A DNA stretch of 38,430 nucleotides from UBA3478 sp038134285 (lineage in GTDB: Bacteria > Bacteroidota > Bacteroidia > Flavobacteriales > Flavobacteriaceae), in assembly GCA_038134285.1 (NCBI GenBank), contig JAYPUW010000011.1:1-38430 (forward strand). Reading direction: 5' to 3'. The translations under genes were made by a program, and so were the position numbers. This document shows, piece by piece, positions 25,212 through 33,942 of this stretch. The stretch's first letter is position 1. Each line of letters opens with the position of its first letter. Below the pieces are notes generated by a model. That model searched no databases, was not told the DNA's origin, and saw nothing but the letters and a program-made list of their open reading frames with translations.

Positions 25212-26902
25212 CAAACTTTGAATGGATCGCAGTCTTAACTGCTTTTCACCTCGTATACGGATTGCTCTTTATGCTGTTCTTCAAGAAAGAAGGGATTGTG
25301 CCATATAAGGCCTTTATCCCTTTTTACAACAGCGTACTAATGCTGCGTGTTTTAGAGCGCCCATGGTGGTGGGTGGTGTTGTTTGTTCTGCCTATTATCA
25401 ATTTGGTCATGTTTCCTGTACTATGGATTGACCTCCTTTATGCTTATAAAAAACCTAAACGAACAGAACATCTCTGGGTCATTCTAACACTCGGACTTTA
25501 TCTCTTCAAGCTCGGCGTGGACACTTCCGCAAAGAGAGAAACAGACCGTCTAAAGCCAGAGAAAACAAAAACAGGAGAATGGGTGTCATCTATCGTGTTC
25601 GCCGTAGTGGCTGCAACCATTGTGCACACTTATTTTATTCAGCCCTATGCTATACCCACCCCATCACTTGAGAGAACCCTTCGTGTTGGCGACTTCTTAT
25701 TAGTAAGTAAGTTTCATTATGGTGCCCGTATTCCTACCACTGCAATTGCAGCACCAATGATGCACGACACCGTACCTATCTTAAAAATTAAATCGTATTT
25801 AAAGAAGCCTCAATTACCCTACATGAGGCTCCCTGGATTCGCGTCGGTAGAAAAAAACGATTTGGCCGTTTTCAATTGGCCAGCGGATACGGTTAGACAG
25901 TTTTTTGTAAAAGAGGCAGGGGTCATTAAACCCATCGATAAAAAGTCAAACTACGTTAAACGATGCGTTGGTACTCCGGGTGATACGCTTGAAATCATTG
26001 ACGGTTTCGTCTATATCAATGGTGAGCTACTCGAGCTCGATCATCGTGCGCGTCCCATGTACAATCACAAAGTCTATGCTGCATCTGGGGTGTCCTCAAG
26101 ATTATTGTCACAGGCAGACGCTTCTGATTTCGTAAGAATCTTCACGGCTACTACGCTTTCACAAGAGCAATACAATGCTTTAATCCCATTTTTGATGGGA
26201 GTGAATCAAAGAGACGACCAAACCATTGAGCTTTACACAGATGCAGAGGGAATCCCCGTCAGCGTCTTACAAGAAGAGCGCATCGCCTTAAAAGAAGTAT
26301 TAAAGTCAGAGCAACTCGTTAACCTTCCGTTAGACAAAGTTGAATGGCTTCAATCTCAAGAGCGTATTGACAGCGTAGTCATGGACGTCTCTCCTAAAGG
26401 GACTCCGGGATATGCAATATTCCCGAATCACCCGAATTACTCTTGGAATGAAGATAATTTCGGCCCGATTTACCTCCCTCAATCAGGGGCTATCGTTTCG
26501 CTAAATGAAGAAACGCTTCCCCTTTACAAACGTATTATTGAGGTTTATGAAAATCATGACTTAAAGATTGAAGACAATCGCGTTTATATAGACGGTATTG
26601 CCGCCGACTCGTATCAATTTGAAAAGAACTACTACTGGATGATGGGTGACAATCGCGACCACTCAGAAGACAGTAGAAGCTGGGGATATGTTCCTGAAGA
26701 TCACATCCTAGGAAAACCTGTTTTCTTATGGATGAGCTGGGACAATTTTAATAAAGGCATCACAAAGATGAAACCGCGCTGGGATCGATTCTTTACCACA
26801 GTCCAGGGCCCAGGAGAACCTCAATCTTACCTCAGCGTATTTCTTATCGGACTAGCAGGGTATTTCGGATACCGCTATTGGCGCAAACGCAAGATGAGGT
26901 AA
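25208..26902 (+). CDS. lepB: Signal peptidase I, large Bacteroidota form
   Basis: A 564-residue membrane peptidase that removes signal peptides. The first 120 residues hold three or four hydrophobic segments, then a transmembrane anchor (about 125-142). Catalytic Ser153 is in PTPSLERTLRVGDFLLVSK and the general base Lys251 in YVKRCVGTPGD. The box GDNRDHSEDSR is at 480-490, so about 220 residues separate the Lys box and this box, much more than in E. coli LepB. A C-terminal hydrophobic helix lies near 541-556. The first motif has PSL where most bacteria have GSM. Overlaps dapB by 4 bp and the next start by 1 bp. Confidence 0.95.
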   Translation: MTNFEWIAVLTAFHLVYGLLFMLFFKKEGIVPYKAFIPFYNSVLMLRVLERPWWWVVLFVLPIINLVMFPVLWIDLLYAYKKPKRTEHLWVILTLGLYLFKLGVDTSAKRETDRLKPEKTKTGEWVSSIVFAVVAATIVHTYFIQPYAIPTPSLERTLRVGDFLLVSKFHYGARIPTTAIAAPMMHDTVPILKIKSYLKKPQLPYMRLPGFASVEKNDLAVFNWPADTVRQFFVKEAGVIKPIDKKSNYVKRCVGTPGDTLEIIDGFVYINGELLELDHRARPMYNHKVYAASGVSSRLLSQADASDFVRIFTATTLSQEQYNALIPFLMGVNQRDDQTIELYTDAEGIPVSVLQEERIALKEVLKSEQLVNLPLDKVEWLQSQERIDSVVMDVSPKGTPGYAIFPNHPNYSWNEDNFGPIYLPQSGAIVSLNEETLPLYKRIIEVYENHDLKIEDNRVYIDGIAADSYQFEKNYYWMMGDNRDHSEDSRSWGYVPEDHILGKPVFLWMSWDNFNKGITKMKPRWDRFFTTVQGPGEPQSYLSVFLIGLAGYFGYRYWRKRKMR

Positions 26903-27540
26903 TGCAAGACATTCTGCTTCATCCTACCTATTTCGGAACGTTAACTCAACTGGCCCTCTGCGCGCAATATCCTGAGGCGATCGTATGGGAAATCCACGAT
27001 AACTACCAAAAGCAAACCTTTCGAAATCGCTGTTATATCGCCACAAATCAAGGGAGTTTATTACTCAGCATACCTATACAACATGCTAAGGGTGCTCGAC
27101 AACGAACCAAAGAGGTGCGTTCTGAGCCAAGTGAGAAGTGGAACGAACTGCATTGGAAGTCTATTGTGACTGCCTACCGCTCCTCTCCTTTTTTCGAATT
27201 CTATGAAGACGATCTTCATCCATTTTTTGAGCGCGGAGACGTTTCGCTTTCAGAACATTCCAGAAAAAGCATATCCTTTATGCTCAAGGCGCTTCAGCTT
27301 TCTGGAGAGTTAAGAACCACCAGCAGCTACGAAGTGACACCCAACGAAAAGGTTGTAGACCTAAGAGGGTTGGTAAATGCTAAAACCAAGAATAAAATTG
27401 TTTTGACACCCTATCCGCAGGTATTCGACTCGGTATGCGGATTTATAGGAGGGATTTCTCCATTAGACCTGCTCTTCAATATCGGACCCAAAGAAGCTAG
27501 AAGTTATCTAGAGCAAATTGATCTTAGCGCCCTTTTTTAA
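26902..27540 (+). CDS. WbqC family protein
   Basis: A 212-residue protein matching the WbqC pattern: early HPTYFG, then IHDNYQKQTFRNRCYI, LLLSIPIQHAKG, WNELHWKSIVTAYRSSPFFEFY and CGFIGGISPLDLLFNIGP. I chose ATG 26902 (its A is the last base of the lepB stop) over an in-frame TTG at 26878. WbqC-like proteins occur in O-antigen clusters and are suspected to act in amino-sugar modification, but no reaction is established. Its 3' end overlaps a convergent rhomboid gene by 17 bp. Confidence 0.86.
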   Translation: MQDILLHPTYFGTLTQLALCAQYPEAIVWEIHDNYQKQTFRNRCYIATNQGSLLLSIPIQHAKGARQRTKEVRSEPSEKWNELHWKSIVTAYRSSPFFEFYEDDLHPFFERGDVSLSEHSRKSISFMLKALQLSGELRTTSSYEVTPNEKVVDLRGLVNAKTKNKIVLTPYPQVFDSVCGFIGGISPLDLLFNIGPKEARSYLEQIDLSALF

Positions 27541-28372
27541 AGAGGTATTCTTTCTCCTTTGCACTTAAACTATCGTATCCAGAAGCGCTAATCTTGTCTA
27601 AGATGGTATCAATGCGCTCTTGATCCGAAGGTTGTTTCGTAACCTTTGATTGCTTCGAGCGACTTTTGTACACTTTAAACGCGCTTTTACGCTGCCCACT
27701 ACTCGCGAATCCGTTTGAACGTAGTAAGCGCCCAACAAATCGTTGAAATCCTCCAGCCACCTCTATACCAATTAACAATTGACGGGCAGAGAAATAACCG
27801 ATAGCGGCACCCGTCAAATGGGCAACGCGTCCACCAAAATTTACTCCAGAAGAAAGCTGAAGTAGATCAATGACTACGAAAAAGGCTCCTAGATGCCATA
27901 ATTTCAAACGAAAGAACAACAATTGAACAGGCTGATTAGGATTATAAGTAGCCATAAAAATTAGAACGGCCATAACCCCGGCAGATGACCCCACCATAGC
28001 AGATGGGATCACGCTTAAGGAAGGAACCAGAGAATACAGCAATACATATACAATGCCGGCTGCTATACCCCCCAATAAGAACAAGCTGAATAAGCGGTCA
28101 AAATCAAAAAAGTTGAGAAAGAACTGTCCCGCGTAGTAGAGCCACAACATATTGAAAATCAAATGCCACAGATCGTGATGTAAAAAAAGGTAGGTGAACA
28201 AAGACCAAGGACGAAAAAGTAGCTCAGTAGCCGAAGAAGACAGCTCAAAAAAAGAATAAAGCGAGATTCCTAATATATCGAGCAGTCCAAAGAGTATAAA
28301 CAACCCCACCTGAATCGCGATTAAACGCTCAAGCCTTCCGAGCATCGCCCATTGATATCCGAGTCTACTCAT
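27524..28372 (-). CDS. Rhomboid-family intramembrane protease with C-terminal cytoplasmic tail
   Basis: A 282-residue protein with six hydrophobic segments up to about residue 205, then a soluble, basic tail with a helical end (DSLSAKEKEYLF). Catalytic positions are visible: HDLWHLIFN (His70, Asn74), Ser130 in GSSAG, where most rhomboids have GASG, and His185 in GRVAHLTGAAIGY. The tail resembles the DUF6576 extension seen in Bacteroidota rhomboids. It follows the second rhomboid gene with no gap (TAA directly before ATG), so they form an operon with mutL. Substrates unknown. Confidence 0.88.
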   Translation of the reverse strand: MSRLGYQWAMLGRLERLIAIQVGLFILFGLLDILGISLYSFFELSSSATELLFRPWSLFTYLFLHHDLWHLIFNMLWLYYAGQFFLNFFDFDRLFSLFLLGGIAAGIVYVLLYSLVPSLSVIPSAMVGSSAGVMAVLIFMATYNPNQPVQLLFFRLKLWHLGAFFVVIDLLQLSSGVNFGGRVAHLTGAAIGYFSARQLLIGIEVAGGFQRFVGRLLRSNGFASSGQRKSAFKVYKSRSKQSKVTKQPSDQERIDTILDKISASGYDSLSAKEKEYLFKKGR

Positions 28373-29116
28373 TTAGTCCCAACGATTGTTGTTAAAAGAA
28401 TTTCGCCTCCAATACCACATCATAATAAAGCCCAGCAAGGCACCTCCAATATGAGCAAAGTGGGCTACACCCGTGTTTTGATTCGTAATTCCAAAATAAA
28501 GATCGCCCATCACGATCAGTGGGACAAAATATTTAGCCTTGATCGGAAATGGGAAAAATAGTAACATCAATCGGGCTTCAGAATACATAAAAGCAAAGGC
28601 TACAAGAACTCCATATACTGCTCCTGAAGCCCCCACAGCAGGCGTAAAAAATGCGCCCTGTAATTGCTGTGCAACTTCTATTGGAACATACTGCCCGAGA
28701 TAAGATATATTAAGGGCCTTTCCACTACTTAACACCTCCATAAGATCAAAGCGCGAAACTCCTGCTGCAACCAATTGATCCAATGCATCGTTGAAATAGT
28801 AGTAATTAACACCCGTATGCAGTAACGCGGCTCCAACCCCTGCTGAAAAGTAAAAGAATAAGAATTTGTCACGTCCCCAGACGCGCTCTAATGGTGATCC
28901 AAAGGCTACCAATGCGTACATATTGAATAAAATATGAGCAAATCCACCATGCATAAACATATGACTCACAAATTGCCAATAGCCGAAGTTTGGGTTCTCA
29001 ATAAACCAAAGCGAAAGAAGCCCATACATGAGATTGCCCTGAGTAAGTGTAGCAACGAAAATGAGTATGTTCGCAATCAGAATTCCCTTAACGGCGTCTG
29101 GAAGTTGCTGAAACAT
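28373..29116 (-). CDS. Rhomboid-family intramembrane serine protease
   Basis: A 247-residue multipass protease with canonical motifs: MHGGFAHILFNMYAL (His61, Asn65), GASGAVYG with nucleophile Ser164, and AHFAHIGGALLGF with His222. ERVWGRDKFLFFYF near 77-90 corresponds to the WR-like loop region of the family. I chose ATG 29116 (MFQQLPDAVK), 2 bases after the mutL stop; longer in-frame starts would overlap mutL by up to 85 bp. It differs from the downstream rhomboid by a loop of about 60 residues between helices 3 and 4. Confidence 0.92.
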   Translation of the reverse strand: MFQQLPDAVKGILIANILIFVATLTQGNLMYGLLSLWFIENPNFGYWQFVSHMFMHGGFAHILFNMYALVAFGSPLERVWGRDKFLFFYFSAGVGAALLHTGVNYYYFNDALDQLVAAGVSRFDLMEVLSSGKALNISYLGQYVPIEVAQQLQGAFFTPAVGASGAVYGVLVAFAFMYSEARLMLLFFPFPIKAKYFVPLIVMGDLYFGITNQNTGVAHFAHIGGALLGFIMMWYWRRNSFNNNRWD

Positions 29117-29118
29117 AA

Positions 29119-30891
29119 TTAGTGTAGTTTTTGAATGATATCTGCCACTGGTATGCTCACAAAGATACGCTTGTTCGACGGAGATATATAAGGCTCTTTG
29201 CAACGCGCCAAATCTTCTAAAAGATGTGTCATTGCTTCTTGATTGAGCGCTACCCCCTTTTTAATGGCGCTGTGTTTCGCTAATACCTGGGCGACCAGGT
29301 CTACCGTTGAAAGTGCAACTTTATCCTCTGCAAGCATTGTTTCTTCTATAAAATGCTTAAAGACCTTTGATGCCTCGTTTACCGGAAAGAATCCAGGAAC
29401 ACCCTTAAGCAGGATATCACGCTCTTTAAACTCGTAGTCAAATCCTAAATCTATTAAGGTAGTCCCTATCTCGTTAAGTAGTTCAGTTTCATGGAGGTCA
29501 AGAGACAAGGTTTCAGGAAACAAAAGCTGCTGCGATCCTGCTTGGTCGACCGTCATCTTTTTCAACAAAGATTCATATAAAATACGATGGTGAGCTCTAT
29601 ATTGATCTACCATAAGAAGTTTCTCTCCTTGAGGAAATACAATAAATTTTAAGTCCCACTGAAGCGGCACAACGCCGTCGAGTTGCAACAGCGCTTCTTG
29701 TTGACCCATCTGGTGATCTAAACGAATCTGCTCTGCCTCTGTCTCGATATATACCTCGCTAAAATCAGTGCTTTCGAAAGTCTCATTCTGAAATGGATTG
29801 AATGACGAGGATACGCTGATTTTTGGAAATCTAGCCTCAGAAATAGATTGCTTGTAACTAGGGTTAAGCGCCGGATTTAAATCAAAATCAATTGGAGCAT
29901 TAATCTGGTAACGCCCTAAACTGTGACGTATCGCTGCGCGTAACACTGAAAATACATGATATTCGTCATCAATTTTAATCTCAGTCTTTGTGGGATGGAT
30001 GTTGACATCTATCGCCGCTTTCTCGATTTCAACTTCAATGAAATATCCTGGGTGGTATCCTGAGAGCAACAGTCCCTCAAAGGCTTCTACCACTGCACGA
30101 TGCAGGTACGGGCTACGCACAAAACGCTTATTTACAAAGAAAAATTGCTCACCTCTAGTCTTTCGGGAATACTCTGGCTTGAGGATAAAACCAGACAACA
30201 CAAAACGTTCTGTTTTCTCTTGAACCGGAACGAGACGCTCTGCATACTTTGTGCCAAACAGGTGCACAATTCTTTGGCGTCTTGTACTTATCGGAAGATC
30301 GTAAACGAGTGCGTCGTTATGGAAGCATTGAAAGTGGATTTCTTCATGTAAAAGCGCCACCCTTTGAAATTCATCGAAACAGTGCTTTAATTCAACAGAT
30401 TCAGATTTCAAAAAATTCTTCCGTGCGGGAATGCTGTAAAACAAATGATTTACACTCACTGAAGTCCCCTTTGAAAAAGCAGTCTCTACAACCCCCTCGC
30501 TTTTACCCCCTTTAAACCTAATCTGAAAGGCACTTGTACGGTCTTCTCTCTTCGATACCATATGAACATCAGCCACAGCGGCAATACTTGCCAGAGCCTC
30601 TCCTCTAAACCCCTTCGTACTCAAATTAAAAAGATCGTCTGCAGATCGCAGTTTCGAAGTGGCGTGGCGTTCAAAAGCTAAAGCTAATTCATCAGGATCT
30701 ATCCCTGAACCATTATCGAGAACTGAAACAAGTGAAATTCCCCCAGCCTTTAGCCGGAGTTCAATTCGATCAGCCCCTGAATCAATGGCGTTTTCGAGCA
30801 ACTCTTTAACGATCGAAGCTGGACGCTGTATGACCTCACCTGCAGCAATTTGATTGGCAATATTGTCAGGAAGTTTCTGAATTTCAGCCAT
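29119..30891 (-). CDS. mutL: DNA mismatch repair protein MutL
   Basis: A 590-residue mismatch repair ATPase. The GHKL domain shows IANQIAAGEV (11-20), KELLENAIDSGA with Glu30, DNGSGI, and GFRGEALASIAAV; the transducer domain has FFVNKRFVRSP and VDVNIHPTKTEIK. The C-terminal domain carries DQYRAHHRILYE at 429-440, where endonuclease-type MutL has DQHAxxExxxxE, so the metal-binding motif is degenerate; the C-terminal CPHGRP motif is also not seen. ATG 30891 gives the usual MAEIQKLPDNIANQI start and overlaps the upstream small gene by 8 bp; ATG 30918 would be longer by 9 residues. Confidence 0.95.
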   Translation of the reverse strand: MAEIQKLPDNIANQIAAGEVIQRPASIVKELLENAIDSGADRIELRLKAGGISLVSVLDNGSGIDPDELALAFERHATSKLRSADDLFNLSTKGFRGEALASIAAVADVHMVSKREDRTSAFQIRFKGGKSEGVVETAFSKGTSVSVNHLFYSIPARKNFLKSESVELKHCFDEFQRVALLHEEIHFQCFHNDALVYDLPISTRRQRIVHLFGTKYAERLVPVQEKTERFVLSGFILKPEYSRKTRGEQFFFVNKRFVRSPYLHRAVVEAFEGLLLSGYHPGYFIEVEIEKAAIDVNIHPTKTEIKIDDEYHVFSVLRAAIRHSLGRYQINAPIDFDLNPALNPSYKQSISEARFPKISVSSSFNPFQNETFESTDFSEVYIETEAEQIRLDHQMGQQEALLQLDGVVPLQWDLKFIVFPQGEKLLMVDQYRAHHRILYESLLKKMTVDQAGSQQLLFPETLSLDLHETELLNEIGTTLIDLGFDYEFKERDILLKGVPGFFPVNEASKVFKHFIEETMLAEDKVALSTVDLVAQVLAKHSAIKKGVALNQEAMTHLLEDLARCKEPYISPSNKRIFVSIPVADIIQKLH

Positions 30892-31159
30892 TGCTTGAAA
30901 AGAATATCCCGAAATCAAACCCGATGATCCAAAAGAAGATAAAAAACAAAATTACCGCAATGAGAAGCACTCTTCTATTCGATTCGCGTGAAGATTCTTT
31001 GTCGCCAAGATCCTCAAGCGCCCATAAAAGCTTATTCTTCAGACCTCTAGTTTGTTGAGCAGTAGAGCGAAAGACATCAAAGCGATGCGTCATTTTATAA
31101 GGAGATTCTTTACCCTTATAAAACCGCGGTTGGTAATCAAACTTCTTATTGGATTTCAT
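30884..31159 (-). CDS. Small conserved membrane protein, function unknown
   Basis: About 91 residues (96 if the ATG at 31174 is used). The basic N-terminus KSNKKFDYQPRFYKG is followed by THRFDVFRSTAQQTRGLKNK, and a hydrophobic helix (RVLLIAVILFFIFFWIIGF) lies near the C-terminus, so it is probably a tail-anchored inner-membrane protein. I recall a family like this lying between ribH and mutL in flavobacteria, where it is sometimes labelled riboflavin synthase subunit beta by neighbour effect; nothing in its sequence supports that. It overlaps mutL by 8 bp. Confidence 0.75.
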   Translation of the reverse strand: MKSNKKFDYQPRFYKGKESPYKMTHRFDVFRSTAQQTRGLKNKLLWALEDLGDKESSRESNRRVLLIAVILFFIFFWIIGFDFGIFFSSNG

Positions 31160-31227
31160 TCTTAGAAAAGCCATAATTAAAGATAAGAAACTCCTGAGAG
31201 GAATCCTTGAACGGGAGATATAACCTC

Positions 31228-31707
31228 TTAAATAAGGCTCATTTTAAGAGCGGCAAGAGCAGCTTCATTTCCCTTATTTCCGAGGCTACCACCACTTCTA
31301 GCCCTAGACTGTTCAATGGTATTGTCGGTTAGGACACAGAAAATTACAGGGACTTCACCTCTTAAGTTTAAGGCTGTAACCCCCTCCGTTACCGAGTTGC
31401 AAACGTAGTCAAAATGAGAGGTCTCTCCTCTTATCACACAGCCGATAACCACAATAGCGTCATAGGTCTTAGCATCGTAATGCTTTGCAGCGGCATATAC
31501 CAGTTCAACGGCCCCAGGCACTTGAATTTGAGTTATGCCTGAAGCGTCAACGCCTTGATCCAGCAAGGTGTTAATACATCCTCTGGTTAAATTATCGGTG
31601 ATTTCTTTGTTCCACTCAGCGGTTATGACAAGGATGCGTTTCGCGCTTAAATCCTCATCTTTAAGCTGATGATACTGCTCCTTAATGTTTCGCTGGTGGG
31701 TGGCCAT
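31228..31707 (-). CDS. ribH: 6,7-dimethyl-8-ribityllumazine synthase
   Basis: A 159-residue riboflavin pathway enzyme that joins 5-amino-6-ribitylaminouracil with dihydroxybutanone phosphate. Family motifs are AEWN (30-33), VPGAVELVYAA (63-73), VIGCVIRGETSHFDYV with the catalytic His98, PVIFCVLT, and SLGNKGNEAA near the end. Full length; normally assembles into pentamers or 60-subunit capsids. It begins 3 bases after the stop of the TPR gene and is probably in its operon. No FMN riboswitch is seen upstream. Confidence 0.96.
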   Translation of the reverse strand: MATHQRNIKEQYHQLKDEDLSAKRILVITAEWNKEITDNLTRGCINTLLDQGVDASGITQIQVPGAVELVYAAAKHYDAKTYDAIVVIGCVIRGETSHFDYVCNSVTEGVTALNLRGEVPVIFCVLTDNTIEQSRARSGGSLGNKGNEAALAALKMSLI

Positions 31708-31710
31708 AGA

Positions 31711-32475
31711 CTATTTTGAAGCCAATCCGATCAATCCATCAATATTTACACTCTCAGGACTGTCCGGAAAACGCTCCTTCAAGTCTTCAGCAAAAGCCTT
31801 AGCTTTTGAATAGTCGTTTATTTGATAGGCCAACAAGGCTGCCTTTTTTAAATAAATAGGAGTAGAAAACTCATTATCTGCATGATCAATTGCGGCCTGA
31901 TACGAAGCCATAGCCTTGTCGTATGACTCTAGCTCTGCATATGCATCACCCAAAGCTCCTTTTGCGAGAGCACCTAAAAGATCGTCAGAAGCAGAAAACT
32001 CTGACAAATAAGCAATCGCATCCTGGTATTGATTCAAATGCAAAGACGCCATTCCTGCTCCGTAATACGCGATGTCAGCCGCCTTAGTATTGGAATACAC
32101 TGAGGTGATATCTATGAAACCGTATTTTCCTTCGGCTCCGTTTAGCGCAAGGTTAAGTAGAGAATCTTTTGCTGAACCAGGCTCAAGGGCTTGTTCTAAA
32201 TAGCGCTGAGGGTAATACAATTCGTTCGCGGCTTCTTTTTCTTTGGGAGCCTGAATAAATTCTGTGTATCCAAAGAATCCTAGAGCTACAACAGCTAATG
32301 CAATAATACCTCCTAGAATGGGACGCTGATTTTTTGAAAACCAAGCTTCAGTCTTAGAAGCCCCAGAATCTAGTGCTGAAAATACCTCAGCGGTTTGACT
32401 GTCTTGAGCATATGCTTCTGAAGCTACTTCTTCTTGCTTTGATTTCTTGTATCCTCTGCGTTTGTAACTGGCCAT
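31711..32475 (-). CDS. Membrane-anchored tetratricopeptide repeat protein
   Basis: A 254-residue protein: a basic cytoplasmic N-terminus (ASYKRRGYKKSK), one transmembrane helix near 52-71 (PILGGIIALAVVALGFFGYT), then a periplasmic region with TPR-like helices (LHLNQYQDAIAYLSEF; LGDAYAELESYDKAMASYQAAI; LAYQINDYSKAKAFAEDLKERFPDS). The topology recalls YfgM/BamD-like helpers of envelope proteins. I chose ATG 32475: it follows a consensus -7 box at 32496-32503, and the in-frame ATG at 32562 lies upstream of that box. First gene of the ribH-mutL-rhomboid run. Confidence 0.85.
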   Translation of the reverse strand: MASYKRRGYKKSKQEEVASEAYAQDSQTAEVFSALDSGASKTEAWFSKNQRPILGGIIALAVVALGFFGYTEFIQAPKEKEAANELYYPQRYLEQALEPGSAKDSLLNLALNGAEGKYGFIDITSVYSNTKAADIAYYGAGMASLHLNQYQDAIAYLSEFSASDDLLGALAKGALGDAYAELESYDKAMASYQAAIDHADNEFSTPIYLKKAALLAYQINDYSKAKAFAEDLKERFPDSPESVNIDGLIGLASK

Positions 32476-32495
32476 TTGAATTGCGTTTTGATGCG

Positions 32496-32503
32496 CAAAA
32501 ATA
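32496..32503 (-). promoter_or_regulatory. -7 promoter element of the TPR-ribH operon
   Basis: Read on the minus strand this is TATTTTTG, a full match to TAnnTTTG, followed by CGC and ending 20 bases before the chosen start. No convincing -33 TTG is visible at the right distance. Confidence 0.55.
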
Positions 32504-32567
32504 GAATTTTTATCTGAATCGTTCGCTTGAGTAACAATGCTTAATTTTACGCGATTCACCACCTGCG

Positions 32568-33659
32568 ATGCGCCTAAAACGATTAGAGCTTATTAATTAC
32601 AGAAACATCGAAATCGGTAAGTACGATCTCGATTATACCATCAACTGTTTCGTTGGGCCTAATGGCATAGGCAAAACAACGTTGATCGACAGTATCTATC
32701 ACCTTGCCTTTACCAAGGGTTATTTCAACCCTATAAGCACTCAAAATATCAAACACGGTGAAGATTTCTTCACCTTAGAAGGGTTGTTCGATCGAAACGG
32801 AGCAAAACAACAGATTTATATTGGATTCAAGAAAGGCACCAAAAAAATAGTAAAACGCAACGGTAAGATCTATGAACGTATCACAGATCATATTGGCCTC
32901 ATACCTATGGTTATTATTTCACCGACCGACAGAGACCTAATCCTTGAGGGCAGCGAGGTGCGCCGAAGGTTCATGGATAGTATTCTTTCACAGCTTTACC
33001 CCGATTACTTAGAAGCACTGCTCAATTACCAGAGAATCCTTTCACAGCGCAATGCACTTCTTAAGTATTTTTCTAGCAATCACACCTTTGATGACACAAC
33101 ACTTTCGGTTTACGACGAGCAATTAATTGCTCCAGCCCAACTTATACATGAAAAACGAACGGCTTTCATTTTTAAATTCAGTACTTTTTTTGAAGCCCAA
33201 TACAGAGCAATCTGCCCGCAACCCAATGAGGTGGTTTCTTTAGAGTACAATTCTGGCTTGAACACCGAAAGTATGGAGATACTCTTACGCGATTCTCGAG
33301 CAAAAGACCGCTTGGCGCAATACACCACAGAAGGGATTCATAAAGACGATCTTTTGTTTCAATTGAACGATCACCCAGTGAAACGATTCGGAAGTCAAGG
33401 ACAGCAGAAAACCTTTCTGATTGCCTTAAAATTTGCGCAATTTGATTTTTTGAAAGAACGCAGTGGCGAGAAGCCTATTGTTTTGTTAGACGATATTTTC
33501 GACAAATTAGACGACCAACGCGTTGAACGCCTTGTAGCATTGGTAAAGAATGGTTCCTTTGGACAACTTTTCATAAGTGACACCAATAAAGAGCGTACCG
33601 AAAGTGTGGTAAAACGCACTGAACAGTCTTATCAAATGATTGAGCTAGATTATGCGTAA
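32568..33659 (+). CDS. recF: DNA replication and repair protein RecF
   Basis: A 363-residue SMC-like ATPase that acts with RecO and RecR to load RecA at gaps. GPNGIGKT (30-37) is Walker A, RNGKIYERITDHIGLIPMVIISPTD and EGSEVRRRFMD are RecF-specific, the ABC-type signature region is FGSQGQQKTFLIALK, and Walker B is KPIVLLDDIFDKLD. Full length. It is divergent from the TPR gene across 92 bp and overlaps the downstream DUF721 gene by 8 bp. Confidence 0.96.
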   Translation: MRLKRLELINYRNIEIGKYDLDYTINCFVGPNGIGKTTLIDSIYHLAFTKGYFNPISTQNIKHGEDFFTLEGLFDRNGAKQQIYIGFKKGTKKIVKRNGKIYERITDHIGLIPMVIISPTDRDLILEGSEVRRRFMDSILSQLYPDYLEALLNYQRILSQRNALLKYFSSNHTFDDTTLSVYDEQLIAPAQLIHEKRTAFIFKFSTFFEAQYRAICPQPNEVVSLEYNSGLNTESMEILLRDSRAKDRLAQYTTEGIHKDDLLFQLNDHPVKRFGSQGQQKTFLIALKFAQFDFLKERSGEKPIVLLDDIFDKLDDQRVERLVALVKNGSFGQLFISDTNKERTESVVKRTEQSYQMIELDYA

Positions 33660-33942
33660 AGACGAAGAACAATCTATTGCCGATGTGCTCAAGCAGTTTA
33701 TTGCTATCAACAAGCTAGAAAAAGGCTTGGTTGAAGCAGAGGTCATTCGTCTATGGCCCAAAGTGATGGGTTCCGGAGTCGCACATTACACCAAAAGGGT
33801 CACCTTAAAGGGAAAAGCCCTACATGTATACCTCAGTTCTTCTGTGCTTAGAGAAGAGCTGAGCTACGGGCGAAAAAAAATAATCGCCATGCTCAACGAG
33901 GCGTTGGATGGCGACTATATTGAAACGGTGCAGTTGTATTAA
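33652..33942 (+). CDS. DUF721 (DciA-like) protein
   Basis: A 96-residue protein with the DUF721 pattern: SIADVLKQFIAINKLEKGL, VIRLWPKVMGSGVAHYTKRVTLKGKALHVYLSSSVLREELS and KKIIAMLNEAL. DciA, a DUF721 protein, is described as a loader of the replicative helicase in bacteria lacking DnaC/DnaI. Start lies within the recF 3' end (8-bp overlap), and the same recF-DUF721 adjacency is known from actinobacteria. Its stop directly abuts the stop of the convergent ndk gene. Confidence 0.87.
   Translation: MRKDEEQSIADVLKQFIAINKLEKGLVEAEVIRLWPKVMGSGVAHYTKRVTLKGKALHVYLSSSVLREELSYGRKKIIAMLNEALDGDYIETVQLY

Noticed and set aside
31190..31227. An FMN riboswitch or leader near ribH
   Set aside because: ribH is internal to an operon (3 bases after the TPR gene stop) and no conserved RFN-like sequence is seen near it.
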